A DNA stretch of 64,000 nucleotides from NCBI GenBank assembly GCA_017607445.1, contig JAEVHH010000006.1:930001-994000 (forward strand). The letters are read 5' to 3'. The DNA comes from Histoplasma ohiense (lineage: Eukaryota; Ascomycota; Eurotiomycetes; Onygenales; Ajellomycetaceae). The notes beneath the pieces were generated by a model. That model was not told where the DNA came from. It made no database searches and worked only from the letters and a program-made list of their open reading frames with translations. The translations under genes and the position numbers were made by a program. This document shows, in pieces, positions 23,419-34,363 of this stretch. Within the stretch, counting starts at the first letter, position 1, and each line of letters begins with the position of its first letter.

Positions 23419-25727
23419 CTATGACTTCTGAAGCTCAGCCAGGATCTTCTCTCCCTTCGCTCGCGCGGACTCGAAGTCACCAACCATATAGAAGGCAGCT
23501 GTAAAAGAAAAAAGTATGTTGTTAGCAAAAATATCATTTTTCAGATAAACCAAACGGAAAATAAAGGAAATAAATAATTGATTTCAAGGAGCAAGAAAAA
23601 AACATACCCTCAGGAAGGTCATCACCCTCTCCGTTGATGATAGCCTTGAACGAACGAATAGTATCCTTCAGATCGACAAGCTTGCCCTCGATACCCGTGA
23701 ACACCTGCGCGACGGTGAACGGCTGCGAGAGGAACCTCTGCAGCTTTCGCGCACGCTCGACAGTCAGCTTGTCAGCTTCGGACAACTCGTCCATACCAAG
23801 AATGGCAATGATATCCTGCAGCGACTTGTACTCCTGCAACATCTGTTGCACGCGCGTGGCAACGTTGTAGTGCTCCTCACCAACGATACGCGGGTCCAAC
23901 ATGCGGGACTTAGAGTCAAGAGGGTCGACGGCAGGGTAGATACCCAGTTCGGAAATGCCACGGGACAAGACGGTGGTGGCGTCAAGATGGGCGAAGGTGG
24001 TGGCAGGCGCGGGGTCAGTCAAGTCGTCTGCGGGCACGTAAACGGCTTGCACAGAGGTGATGGAGCCCTTGGTGGTAGTGGTGATACGTTCCTGCATACC
24101 ACCCATGTCCACGGCGAGGGTGGGTTGGTAACCGACGGCGGAGGGAATACGGCCAAGCAGGGCAGACACTTCGGAACCGGCCTGAGTGAAGCGGAAAATG
24201 TTGTCGATGAAGAGAAGCACTAAACCCGAGCGTGAGTGAAGCTCTGTGTTGATTTGCTACAGTTGTATACTTATACATACCGTCTTGGCCTTCCTCGTCA
24301 CGGAAGTATTCGGCAACAGTCAGACCAGTGAGGGCAACACGGGCACGGGCTCCGGGAGGCTCGTTCATCTGACCGAAAACGAGGGCGACCTTGGACTCGC
24401 CATCGAGCTGGATAACACGGGTTTCCTGCATTTCGTGGTACAAGTCATTTCCTTCACGGGTCCGCTCGCCGACACCGGTGAACACGGAGTAACCACCGTG
24501 GGCTTTGGCAATGTTGTTCTACTCGAATTATTAGAAAAAATGACCGCTCCCAAAAAATTTGTTTCTTTCTCCATTAATCGTGTGTGGGGGGAGGAACGTA
24601 CGATCAATTCTTGAATGAAGACAGTTTTTCCGACACCGGCACCTCCGAAGAGACCAATCTTTCCACCACGAGCGTAAGGAGCGAGGAGGTCGACGACCTT
24701 GATACCAGTGACAAGGACCTCAGCGGAGGTGGCCTGTTCGACGTACTCTGGGGCTTCAGCGTGGATTGGGGCCTTCTTGGTGTGCTTGATGGGCCCTCGC
24801 TCATCAATGGGGTCACCAGTGACGTTCATGATACGGCCAAGGGTGCCCGGGCCGACGGGAATCATAATGGGGGCACCAGTGTCGGTAACAGCGGCACCAC
24901 GAACGAGACCCTCGGTACCTGAATCCACGAGTGAGATCGCTGTACTGTTTTTGACACAGGGGTCAAAGGCTGAAGGGAGAACCTACCGTCCATAGCAATT
25001 GTTCGGACAACATTCTCTCCCAAATGTTGCTGTACCGTGTTATCAGCAATGAACAATTGACAAGCTAAGGAGGGAAAAAACAAGGCAAGAAAAAAATGCA
25101 AAGAGGGAGGAAAAACACATACCGCAACCTCAAGAACGAGTTTCTGACCGCCATTGGTAGTCTCCAAGGCATTGAGAATGGAGGGAAGTTGGTCACCATC
25201 AAATTTTACTGCAATCGATCGCAACAATTCGTCAGCAGTTTCTCTGAAACGATCGAACCATCACGGCCGTAATCAGGCAGATACACAAGCCAGAAGCCAT
25301 TGACCTCCATAGGCGACGCGACACATCACTCCTGAGATGTGAAATGGCGTTACAGGGCCCATTGGAGGTAGATTTAAGTTATGGACGTGATAAAAAGAAA
25401 GAGAACGTGTCTGCTTTCCACAAAAAAGCAGCAAGCAGCAAACAACAATCAACAGACAAAAAACATACCGTCAACAACGGCACCAATGACCTGATGGATC
25501 TTGCCAGACTGAGCGGTGCTAGTGGAGGCATATCTCGCGGCCAGAGCGCGCAGGGCCGTGTTCTTGAAGGGCTGTGCGAGTCTGGAGGTTGGGAGGGAGG
25601 TGGAAGGCCGCGCGAAGGCAGCAGACCTAGCGAAGGTCCGGGCAACACCGCTGTGGGCAATTGGTTAGCAGGGGCCAATTGAGCAGAGATAGGCGAGGGC
25701 ATTGGGGCTGGACTACCTCTTGAACAT
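23419..25727 (-). CDS. ATP2: ATP synthase F1 subunit beta, mitochondrial
   Basis: Eight exons (25717–25727, 25469–25650, 25123–25208, 24987–25029, 24602–24918, 24281–24518, 23608–24219, 23419–23498) keep phase throughout and give 522 residues, the usual length. The first exon is 11 nt. The N terminus MFKSGVARTFARSAAFARPS is a basic, Ser-rich mitochondrial presequence. Catalytic motifs are the Walker A GGAGVGKT, GERTREG, the Walker B region VLLFIDNIFRFTQAGSEVS and the ALLGRIPSAVGYQPTL loop. The C terminus ends ILAELQKS. The protein carries the catalytic nucleotide sites of mitochondrial ATP synthase. The gene is intact, with unusually many introns concentrated in its 5′ half. Confidence 0.97.
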
Positions 25728-26180
25728 GATGGGCGTGGATGGTGGAGGAGTGGAGGAGTGGAGGAGTCGGGAGAATGGCAGCGAGAAGGGCGAGGAACAA
25801 GAGTTGAGGTTGGCGAAGTGCGAGACGAAGATTCTGAAAAGGGCAAGGCGCCAAGGCCACGCATCGGGTTAGCGCGGGTGGGCTCCAGGGCGGCGTATGC
25901 GTATTGACAGGTATTGTTACCGCAGTTGCGAGCGGTGCCCGCCGCGGGTTGACAGCCAGGGATGCTGTATGGGGTTGTAAGGTGACATTAAATTACAGCA
26001 CCATACGCACCGTCCCTCCCGAAGCCAGCAAAGATTACATAACTTACCACGAAAACAGCTCTGAGATCTATATAACTTATGAGAACAATTTCCATAGTTA
26101 ACTAACTAATCTGACAATTAACTATTAGAACCAGTCCCTCCAGCCATTGTTACATCGCATGGAGAACGCATACAACTACA
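25728..26180. promoter_or_regulatory. ATP2 upstream region and 3′ end of branching enzyme gene
   Basis: Both flanking genes are on the minus strand, so this 453-bp gap holds the ATP2 promoter and the branching-enzyme 3′ UTR. No further gene is seen. Confidence 0.4.
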
Positions 26181-29005
26181 TTATCCCTCGGTCTCCTCCT
26201 CGGGCGCCAGCACCTATCCTCATGTCAGCATCAGCATAGAAAGACTTGATTGAACCTTGGAAAAGACAACGGGGGGTTAAACCTACCAGCGCCGTCCTCG
26301 TCGGCACGTATACCATCAAGCTGTCCTCCCTCCCATCCCACCCTTCCCCTCTCGTAAAGAACCTTGTCCCCGCCTCAACCCTTCCGAAGCCCCCAAAGCC
26401 CTCCGCATCCGTATCCAGCACAATCCTGTACGTTCTCCCCTTCCCCCCCACCCCAATCATATAGTCCGCCCAGCTCCTCGTGGCATGGAAATTAAACACC
26501 CACACAAGCCCCGCCCGCTCAAACACTATCACCTTGTTCTCCTCGTGCTTCTGGCTCACAAATGCCTGCGGCGAATGCAGCCAGCCATATTTCTCCTCGG
26601 CAACCTGCATCGCCCGGTCGAAGTCGTTCAGGAACTTGTAGCGCAGCAGCGGGTCCTCGGTGAGGTTGAGCTGCCGCCGCGCGTACCAGTAGCTGTTGTT
26701 GTTGCCCGCGCGCGGAAAGTCGAGCCACTCGGGGTGTCCGAATTCGTTGCCCTCGAAGTTCAGGTACCCTTCGCCGCCCAGGCCGTGGGTGAGCAGCCGG
26801 ATCATCTTGTGCAGGCTGAGGCCACGCGCGATGATGGGGGTTAGTTCGGTTAGGACGGACATGTGCGTGTACAGCTCCTTGTCGCAGAGCCACATCATGA
26901 GCGATTTGTCGCCGACGAGGCTATAACTCATTCAATTTGTCAGGATTGGTCGGTGGTTCTTTTGGAAATATATTGTTCTTTTGTCTTCTTCCTTGGGTGG
27001 GATGTTTGGATGGGGGAGGGGGCAGGGACGCACGCTTGGTCATGGCTCTCGGCGTAGGCGATTGTCTTCTCGCCGTACCGTCGGTTGGTGAGAGTAAAGG
27101 TGAGATGGCCCATGTTCCATTCCTCGTCCTTTTGTTCCTTGAGCAGCTTGATATACATATCCGGAATCGCCATGGCGAGGCGATAATCAAAGCCCTGCCC
27201 GCCAAGGGTAAGCGGTAGGCAGAGCGCTGGCATTCCGGAAACATCTTCCGCGACTGTGATGCAGTTTGGGTAGATCTGATGCAGCATTTCGTTGGCGAGC
27301 ATAAGGTAGGTGATGCCATCTTCGTCAACACTGGGACCGAAGTATTCGTGATACCCACCGGAGAATCCGCTGCAAAAAGAACCGTGAGCGCCACAAACAA
27401 TTAACACAATGGGAAACAGAAAAGTTACAATAACGTACGTCCCAATTCCATGATGCATATACAACATACTCGTAACCCCATCGAACCTAAACCCGTCAAA
27501 CTGATACTCCTCCATCCAGAACCGCAAGTTACTCAACAAGAACCTCAACACTTCGTGATTCCCGTAATTAAACAACCGGCTATCCCACAACTCATGCTGC
27601 CCCTTGGGACCCGCGTGGAAATACAGATTATCCGTCCCGTCAAACATATTCAGCCCGTCCAACACATTCTTGGACGCATGGCTATGCACCACATCCAACA
27701 ACACCACCAGCCCCAGGCCATGTGCGGTGTCGATGAGCTCCTTCAGCTCCTCTGGCGTGCCGTAGCGGCTACTGGCTGCAAAGAAATTGTTGACCTGATA
27801 TCCAAAACTGGCGTAGTATGCATGTTCCATGATGGCCATGAGCTGGATGGCATTGTATCCCAAGCCGTGGATGCGCGGGAGCATGTTCTTTGTAAACTCC
27901 TTATAGGTAGCCACGCGGGTCTCGGGGGAGGAGATGCCGACGTGGGCCTCGTAGATGCGCAGGCTGGCAGGTTTCGGCGGGTGCGGGTGTTTGAAGGCGT
28001 AGCGGTCCTGCGCGGGTGGGTTCCAGAATATGGCGTGGAATTCAGGAGAGACGGAAAGGTTTTGCGTGACCCGTTTGATCCAGGCTGGGAAGCGGTCGAG
28101 TTGCTCGCCGGATGGGGCAGTCATGGTTATCTGTTCATTTTTTTTAATAGGTTCGAAGGCGTTTATTTAGTTCTTCTCTGCACGGAATCCATCCCTTCGA
28201 GGATGGCGGGACCGAAGGGGATTAGAGCAACACACCTTGACCTTGCTGTTATGCGGAATGATGGGGATCCCGTCCTTCGCAGGCACTGTTACCTCCCAAA
28301 CTCCAAAGTCATTCTTCTTCATGGGCGTTGCCTTGCGATCCCAATTATCTAGAAAAAGTCGCAATCACCCATCCATTAGCTGTTTACCGTTGTTATGTAG
28401 CCCACCAGAAAAACAAACTCCGTAACCCCGCCCTTCCGTCCTCCACCCCCCAGAACTCCTTCCAGTATGAAATTCCCACTCACTGAAATCCCCAATGAGA
28501 TGTGCATCCACGACATTAGGCGCCCATTCCCGGTAAACAATATCTCCATTATCCCTAACATTGAAACCGAATTTCTCATAACCCTGCAAATATGTAGAGC
28601 CAGCCATTAACACAATTTGGACTGTAGCCAGGGGGGGGAATTGCCAGGGACACCATGGGGCTGAAGATAGATAACGCACCCGACTGAAAACTTCCAATCC
28701 GCCCTCCGTCTCATTGATTGTCTGGATCCATTGATTCGTATGGATGAATCTGCTCCGCAGCGCATCCTTGAACGGCTCCAGCCACGGATCTAGCTTGACG
28801 ACTCCTACATGTTTATCATTCCACGGTCCCCGCATCAGCTACGAGACAAGGATAGAACGCATCCAGCCAACGAAGTCAAGCAATGAGAGGTGCTGCAGGT
28901 AGAGCAGCAAAGAACGAATTGAGTATACTGACCGGTACCATCAGGGGTTGTCTCTCTGGCCACTGCGGCCGCGACGACATCGTCGAGCCCTTGCCCTGCA
29001 GCCAT
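26181..29005 (-). CDS. GLC3: 1,4-alpha-glucan (glycogen) branching enzyme
   Basis: Eight exons (28933–29005, 28680–28804, 28484–28583, 28236–28348, 27439–28130, 27034–27369, 26287–26920, 26181–26213) join in phase to 701 residues, as expected for a eukaryotic GH13 branching enzyme. Order: a short N terminus, a CBM48 module (GYEKFGF…GDFNNWDR), the catalytic barrel, then the C-terminal beta domain. Catalytic residues are the nucleophile Asp in DGFRFDGVTSMLY, the acid/base Glu in TVAEDVSGMP and the transition-state Asp in YAESHD. It moves alpha-1,4 glucan segments to alpha-1,6 branch points in cytosolic glycogen. The last exon is only 33 nt and encodes an acidic tail ending EEETEG. All parts are intact. 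Confidence 0.96.
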
Positions 29006-30399
29006 CTGGCGGGGAGTATCGCAATATTAATATTAAATAAACTTTCCGCGGGGTTCCAAAAGCCCGGTGCCGTAAGCTCGAGGAAAAGCTCAGTAGCAAA
29101 TAACTAGTTGGTTAGTTAATTAAGATTGGGTTAAGCAGATTGATTCCGCGCGGGTTGGAAGCCAGCGAGGATGGGACTCATAATCGAGATATTTTCCATC
29201 TTGTTTTTTTGCCTGCTAGAGATGAAATATTCCAGGTTTGTCGGCTTTCGCAAGGATGTCTGTTCCAGAGCGTCATCGCCCCCGCGATCAATAGGCCCGG
29301 TTAAGTTTGTGCAAAAGGCCAAGAGTGTGTTTGCTGAACGGACGAATTGAGTATATGCGCTGTATAGTTGAGTCTTCAAAGAGTTGTTTGTATATTCATT
29401 AATAATTATCAATTATCATATAGTTACTATCGTATCCATCAATCTATCCTACAAAAATTGTGGAGAAATAGAACAATTTATCATATTTTAGCTTTCAATT
29501 TCTAGAGAAGGCAGAGACACACATATTATCATATCATAGATTCTGCAAAAGGATCTGCGGTTATTAATAGTCGGAAGATAGAGGGAAAAGATTAGTTCGT
29601 GCCATATCAGAGTTCACCATAGCAGGCGCTCAATGCAGAGACTGCCGTTGGATTTCCGCACCCATTTAAACCAACTTGTAAATAACTGGAATTTTCGACT
29701 ACGTCCTTGGCTACGACTCCCAGCTTTATCTGCTTCCAAATGTCCTCAAATTTTGACAATGGTTGCGTGATCATCGAGATACACAGTGGGACCGTTCATC
29801 CTTACTGGGGGCAAAAGAGCTCAGTTATTTATTTACCAAACCAGCGCCAGCCGGTAGCAGAGGAGGGGATGAGCCACCCGATCCAATCTCTCCAACAGTC
29901 CACTCAATGGAACGGGCAGTTATCTATATGGGCATGCACCTTAGACTTTTCTTCCTCACTAAGCTTTGTAACATGGGGACCCCCACTGATAAACCATGGC
30001 TGGTGTTCTGCATGGAACTATCCCACCCCGAAGCGAATCGTGCAGAGTGTTGAGAGGATAGTACCGGATGGGTTTGAATGGTGGTTTGTGCTTTAACGGC
30101 AAGCAACTATATACCTCTGGCTTCCGTGATATACGCAAAGGCGGCTGCGCCGCTGCCAATTATGACGACCGCCTTTGTCTGTGTGGTCGCGGTGCTCAGG
30201 CCGGAATTGAGGAAACTTGGACGTGGGACTCAAGTTTGGATGTGATTTCTTCCCGACAGCACCCGTGTGAAACCCTGTGTGAGGTGCTGTCGGAGCTTCT
30301 GAGCTGGTCAATCACGGGTTTAAATTTTTTATTGTTCTCATCTATAACTACTTATTATATAGTTATGCAAGACATATTTCATATTGGTTCGCTACTGTT
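29006..30399. other. Intergenic spacer with a perfect hairpin
   Basis: No gene is supported. 29350–29600 is AT-rich. A plus-strand frame near 29707–30096 has no domain. The 11-bp hairpin at 30253–30293 is listed separately. Confidence 0.4.
30253..30293. repeat. Perfect 11-bp inverted repeat (hairpin)
   Basis: CCGACAGCACC at 30253–30263 pairs perfectly with GGTGCTGTCGG at 30283–30293 across a 19-nt loop. It lies about 110 bp beyond the stop codon of the SDR gene, downstream of it. It could fold in the 3′ transcript or be a small mobile-element remnant; the sequence does not decide. Confidence 0.6.
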
Positions 30400-31481
30400 T
30401 CACTTCAGCTTTGCTTCTGCATCACTTACAGCTTTCAATTCCTTTGAGCCCACGCCCCTCGCCCTCTCTTGCAACCATGTTGGGAACGCTCTCAGCAAAC
30501 TAACCCCAGACCGCCACGACGGAACAATAATCTGCCCGCTCCGCTGCGACAAGACCTGCTTCACGACCGCGCTGGAGACCACGTCAACCGTCATCACAGG
30601 CATACTGAACACCGAGCCGGGCCTCGTCAGCTGCTGGATCATCGGCGTGCTCACCCACAGCGGATGCACAATGCTCGTGCGCACCTTCTTCGCGTTATAC
30701 CACAGCCGCAACTCCTGCGTCAGCGCCTCATGGAACGCCAGCGCACTCGCCTTCGAGCCGCAGTAGTCCGCCATCTCACCCACCGCGATGAACGACGCCA
30801 TGCTGGCCATCGTCACGACGTGGCCGTGGTTCTCGCGGATCATGGCCGGCAGGAACTCGCGCACCATCCAGAAGTGCGAGATGGTGTTGACCTGGAAGGT
30901 GCGCTGGATGCGCTCCTCGGGCTCGTCGAGGATGGTGCCCCCATAGCCCACGCCGGCGTTGTTGATCAGCACGGTTGGGTCGCCGTGCGCGGCGCGGATG
31001 GCGTCACCGACAGCTTTGATGATGGCGGTCGAGGTGACGTCAGCTGCGTAGAAGAACACGTTGGGAGCTGCGTTTGTGTGTAATGTCAGGACATATATTT
31101 ACTTTATATTCCGTTTATCCACTTCAAATTCGGAAAGGTATGGGGGGATGACATACGCAGCTTAAAGCTCGGCTCAACCACGTCTAAAATGACAACTCTA
31201 ACCCCCTTCTGTGCGAGGTCGAGCATAATCTGTTTTCCAATGCCGCTGCACCCGCCTGTCAGGAGCACGAGTTCGCGCTTGTTGTCCCATGGCCGCTGTC
31301 TTTGCCAATTGTTTATAACCAGGCTTGAGAGGGTGCGGTTGGCGGAGTGGAGGATGCTGAGTATGAGCACAGCGAGAAGGGCCTTTGTGAGGAGCGAGGA
31401 GTTGATATAGGAGAGGAGTGGGTCAAGACTCTTACCGAGATAGTGGTGGAGTAGGTCGTGGGATTTTTGCAGGGCAGACAT
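30400..31481 (-). CDS. Membrane-anchored short-chain dehydrogenase/reductase (SDR16C-like)
   Basis: Exons 31157–31481 and 30400–31067 give 330 residues. A hydrophobic segment (LLTKALLAVLILSILHSA, about residues 31–48) anchors the N terminus, probably in the ER or a lipid-droplet membrane. The Rossmann fold has the cofactor motif TGGCSGIG, LINNAGVG after strand 4, an active-site Ser in TMASMASF, and YCGSK with the catalytic Tyr and Lys. Order and anchor match the SDR16C group (retinol dehydrogenase 10/DHRS3-like), which oxidises or reduces lipid alcohols and ketones. Acidic Asp after strand 2 (VVILDVVE) points to NAD(H) preference. The substrate is unknown. The gene is intact. Confidence 0.9.
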
Positions 31482-32364
31482 TATATTTTTTTTCCCCTTT
31501 CTTTCTACATTTATGTAATATCGCTATCTCCCATATGTTAATTTTTGTTCTTCATAGATTTTTTATGGACTGGGAAGTGGGATTTGGTGGTGGTGGTGGT
31601 GGTGGTGGTGGTGGCGGTCGTCGGAGTCAAAATCAAAGTCGGTGTAGAGTATTACGACTCCGTTGCTGGTTTCCTGAGCTTATCTGCCTTAAGCAGGGCT
31701 TGTCGCTTGTCATTCTATTTCTATTATATTTGACATTTTATATAGGGATTCGCTGACCGTTTGTAACATCCTTGTGTTCGTCTGCTTGCGCCCGTGTCTC
31801 TGTGTGTATAACATCGTAACATCCATGGCTTCCTGCTGGGCCTCGGAAGAACTCCTGGAGGATTACCTTTTCACATGAACCCGATGAGCGACGGGACAGT
31901 GTGGTAACTAGCGGGTTTTCTCAGAATTCCTGCTTGTGTCATGGTGTTGGCTGTCTTGTGGTCATAATGTTCTAACGGGGCCTAATCGTTTGATCCGTGG
32001 TGTTGGACATATCGAGGGCGCTTCCCCTCTACGAATGCTTACCCCGATGTGATCGATGGTTCGGCCATTTCGTCCTTGTATCGTGCTGAACCAACTAATC
32101 CCTCCAATATATTATAATAATTAAGTTTTAATATAACTTCGTTTACTCGTCAGTTAACTGATCAAATAATAGTAAAGAACTAGTTTTTATATACTATATT
32201 TTCATTCATAAGTTATATACTCCGTTGTCGGATCAAGAACTTGGTAAGTTATATTATCAAGGATTCTGGAACAACATGGAATGTCACAATGTTTTTAAAC
32301 TTACCAAGGATCTACTGTTACTCAGCATTATCTTGATCATGTAAGCAAGCATACTCTTCCCTAT
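31482..32364. other. Intergenic spacer and left part of old repeat
   Basis: A GGT trinucleotide run lies at 31585–31612. From about 32200 the sequence belongs to the older LTR-like repeat that the gag-only element entered. No gene is seen. Confidence 0.4.
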
Positions 32365-32369
32365 AAATA

Positions 32370-32461
32370 TGTGGGACGTCTAAGTGGTTGTATTAGCATG
32401 TCGGCAGCTGAGGCATATATGTGCGGTGCGCTAGTCCGTGATAGGCAGCCTAGGGCCAACA
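32370..32461 (-). repeat. 3′ LTR of gag-only element
   Basis: This 92-bp copy is identical to the other LTR. It is preceded, in element orientation, by the polypurine tract at 32462–32472. Confidence 0.92.
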
Positions 32462-32577
32462 CCTCCCCTCGGACTAGCAGCCGTACAGATATCTATCTAG
32501 AAATCCTATTATACATGAAATTACAAAATCAAATCAAATAATCAAATCAAGTAAATCAGACAAATCAAGCAATCTTG

Positions 32578-33840
32578 TCAATCAGGTTGTTGTTTCCACT
32601 TCTTCAACTGATTGTAATTCCCTTCTTCTTTCATATAACCTAGCTGGTTTTTCAAGAGTTCATCTCTATCCAAAGAAATTGCAGTGTATAAACCTTGATT
32701 AGGTTGGCTGTTCATAAGATCCTTCTCTTTATCTTGTTCTTTATCTCTCTCTTTACTTTTGTTCTTGGATTCCTTCATCATCTTAATCTTCTCCTTATTA
32801 TTTTCCCTCCATTCAGCATCTGCTAGATGAGGGTTCTTGAGCCAGCAGGCATCAGCAATATGACCAGTTCGTTCACAGTAGTAGCACTGACGGCTATCCC
32901 ATCGATTGGTATGACCACCAGCAGTGATGGCAGCAGCGGTGGTGGTGGTGTTCCGGGTGGTGATAGTGGTGGCACGGGCAGCAAGCTGGTTCATCAAATC
33001 ATCTAGATTCAGGTTCTTGATAGGGCCTTGCCTAGTAGCATAGAATTCATCCAACTTGGTTCTAACAAATTCCTGTTGCCAATCCCCCAATCCCAGTATA
33101 AAGAGGTCATGGTAGGTACTCTCAGCCCAGTTTTCACCCAGAGATACAAGTTTTGTCTTCAGTTTCTGGAAGGTTGCAAGATAGGTGTGGAAATCGTCAT
33201 TCCTCAGACGTAGATCTCTGATCTTCTTGGTGGTAAAGAGGCGTTCCTCTGCATGAGATATTGCATATCGTTGGGCAAGGTTCTTCCATATGATGGCAGC
33301 AAGATAGGTGTCATCTAGGGGTCCTAGGGAATCGCGTACAGTGGCATTCAAAGATTGAAAGATTCTTGTGTAAAGAAGCTCATTTTTCTTGTTCCAAAGC
33401 TCCATATCCAAAGACACTGTGGTAGGAGGCACTGTTTCTTCCTTGATGAGAACATCTTTTGCCTGAATAAGATGAGCATCTGCTAGAATAGAGCTCTTCC
33501 ATTCCAGATAGTTGTTAGATCCAGTGAGAACAACTGCATGCCTCCCCTCCAATTTGGCTTTGGCATCCTTGCGAAATTCATCAATCTCATTCTTGATAGG
33601 GTCCCCAGCAGTAGATGATAGAGATAGCTTCTTCATAAGCATCTTCATCTGCTCATCCTGTCTTGCTATCTGCTCATCCTGCCTTGCTATCTGCTCCCCC
33701 TGTCTTCTCATATATTCCATCATGATCTGTATCAAGGTATCAGTTGTTGGTGTTGGGCCCGGTGGCCCAGGGGTAGGTTCGTATTCATCATTGCTAGCTG
33801 GGGTATCCATCCCCATGGTAGCTCGAGTTCTAGGAGGCAT
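32578..33840 (-). CDS. gag: Copia-type Gag polyprotein of the LTR element
   Basis: A single frame of 420 residues. The N-terminal part has a heptad duplication (QIARQDE twice) that should form a short coiled coil. The middle (about residues 95–290) is a UBN2-type Gag capsid region with LTGSNNYLEWKSSI near its start. A zinc knuckle CYYCERTGHIADAC fits Cx2Cx4Hx4C (about residues 330–343) and is followed by a Lys/Glu-rich charged tail. The frame ends about 116 bp before the 3′ LTR, so no pol was lost by a point lesion; it is simply absent. The protein should package element RNA into particles, with enzymes supplied by a related autonomous copia element. Confidence 0.92.
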   Translation of the reverse strand: MPPRTRATMGMDTPASNDEYEPTPGPPGPTPTTDTLIQIMMEYMRRQGEQIARQDEQIARQDEQMKMLMKKLSLSSTAGDPIKNEIDEFRKDAKAKLEGRHAVVLTGSNNYLEWKSSILADAHLIQAKDVLIKEETVPPTTVSLDMELWNKKNELLYTRIFQSLNATVRDSLGPLDDTYLAAIIWKNLAQRYAISHAEERLFTTKKIRDLRLRNDDFHTYLATFQKLKTKLVSLGENWAESTYHDLFILGLGDWQQEFVRTKLDEFYATRQGPIKNLNLDDLMNQLAARATTITTRNTTTTAAAITAGGHTNRWDSRQCYYCERTGHIADACWLKNPHLADAEWRENNKEKIKMMKESKNKSKERDKEQDKEKDLMNSQPNQGLYTAISLDRDELLKNQLGYMKEEGNYNQLKKWKQQPD

Positions 33841-34018
33841 TCTCCCTCCCTATATCAATCAATTTATAATCTTTTCCCGCGATCAAAGCTCTTCTAGCCT
33901 TCGTCAGGATCCCTTCTGCTGATCAGCGTAGCAGCTCGCGAGACGTTAGATGCCTCAGATAGGCAGTGGAAGGTTCTTAATATATTTATAAAAAAAACAA
34001 GCAATCCGGGCTATAACC

Positions 34019-34110
34019 TGTGGGACGTCTAAGTGGTTGTATTAGCATGTCGGCAGCTGAGGCATATATGTGCGGTGCGCTAGTCCGTGATAGGCAGCCT
34101 AGGGCCAACA
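34019..34110 (-). repeat. 5′ LTR of gag-only element
   Basis: This 92-bp copy is identical to the LTR at 32370–32461. Element transcription should start in this copy and run leftward. No clear TATA box is seen apart from the CATATATG segment. Confidence 0.92.
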
Positions 34111-34115
34111 AAATA

Positions 34116-34363
34116 CTGCCTAAATGTCATGTAATTATTGGAGTTAGAATAACCAATTCAATTTATTTTATTGATACTCAGTAATTGAGACAATATTCGG
34201 ATTTATCCAGTTCCGACATCCGTATATCCTCAGCTGACCCACTTTTTGCCAAGAAATTATTTGGGTCAGATGATCTGCGTTCCGCCGACGTGTAAATACT
34301 CCGTAGTCTCCATATTTAAGGAAAGACTTATTCGCGCTCACGGTTCTAGTCCTAGCCCACATT
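34116..34363. repeat. Right part of the old repeat split by the LTR element
   Basis: This continues the sequence interrupted at 32365. It matches 970–1040 in short blocks (TCATGTAATTAT, CAATTCAA, GTTCCGACATC). It is AT-rich and holds no gene. Confidence 0.45.

Larger units (their letters stand above)
32365..34115 (-). mobile_element. Young non-autonomous LTR retrotransposon encoding only Gag
   Basis: Two LTRs of 92 bp (32370–32461, 34019–34110) are identical at every base and start and end TG…CA. A 5-bp target duplication AAATA flanks the element (32365–32369, 34111–34115). On the minus strand the order is 5′ LTR, leader, gag frame (33840–32578), polypurine tract CCGAGGGGAGG (32462–32472) and 3′ LTR. 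The first internal bases, GGTTATAGCCCGG, do not begin TGG as an acceptor-stem primer site would; they resemble the complement of an anticodon arm, as in copia elements primed by half-tRNAs. The 1557-bp interior has no room for protease, integrase or reverse transcriptase. It resembles the TR-GAG class known from plants. Confidence 0.93.

Noticed and set aside
27450..28352. 300-codon plus-strand frame inside the branching enzyme gene
   Set aside because: Antisense shadow; it crosses real introns and lacks any domain.
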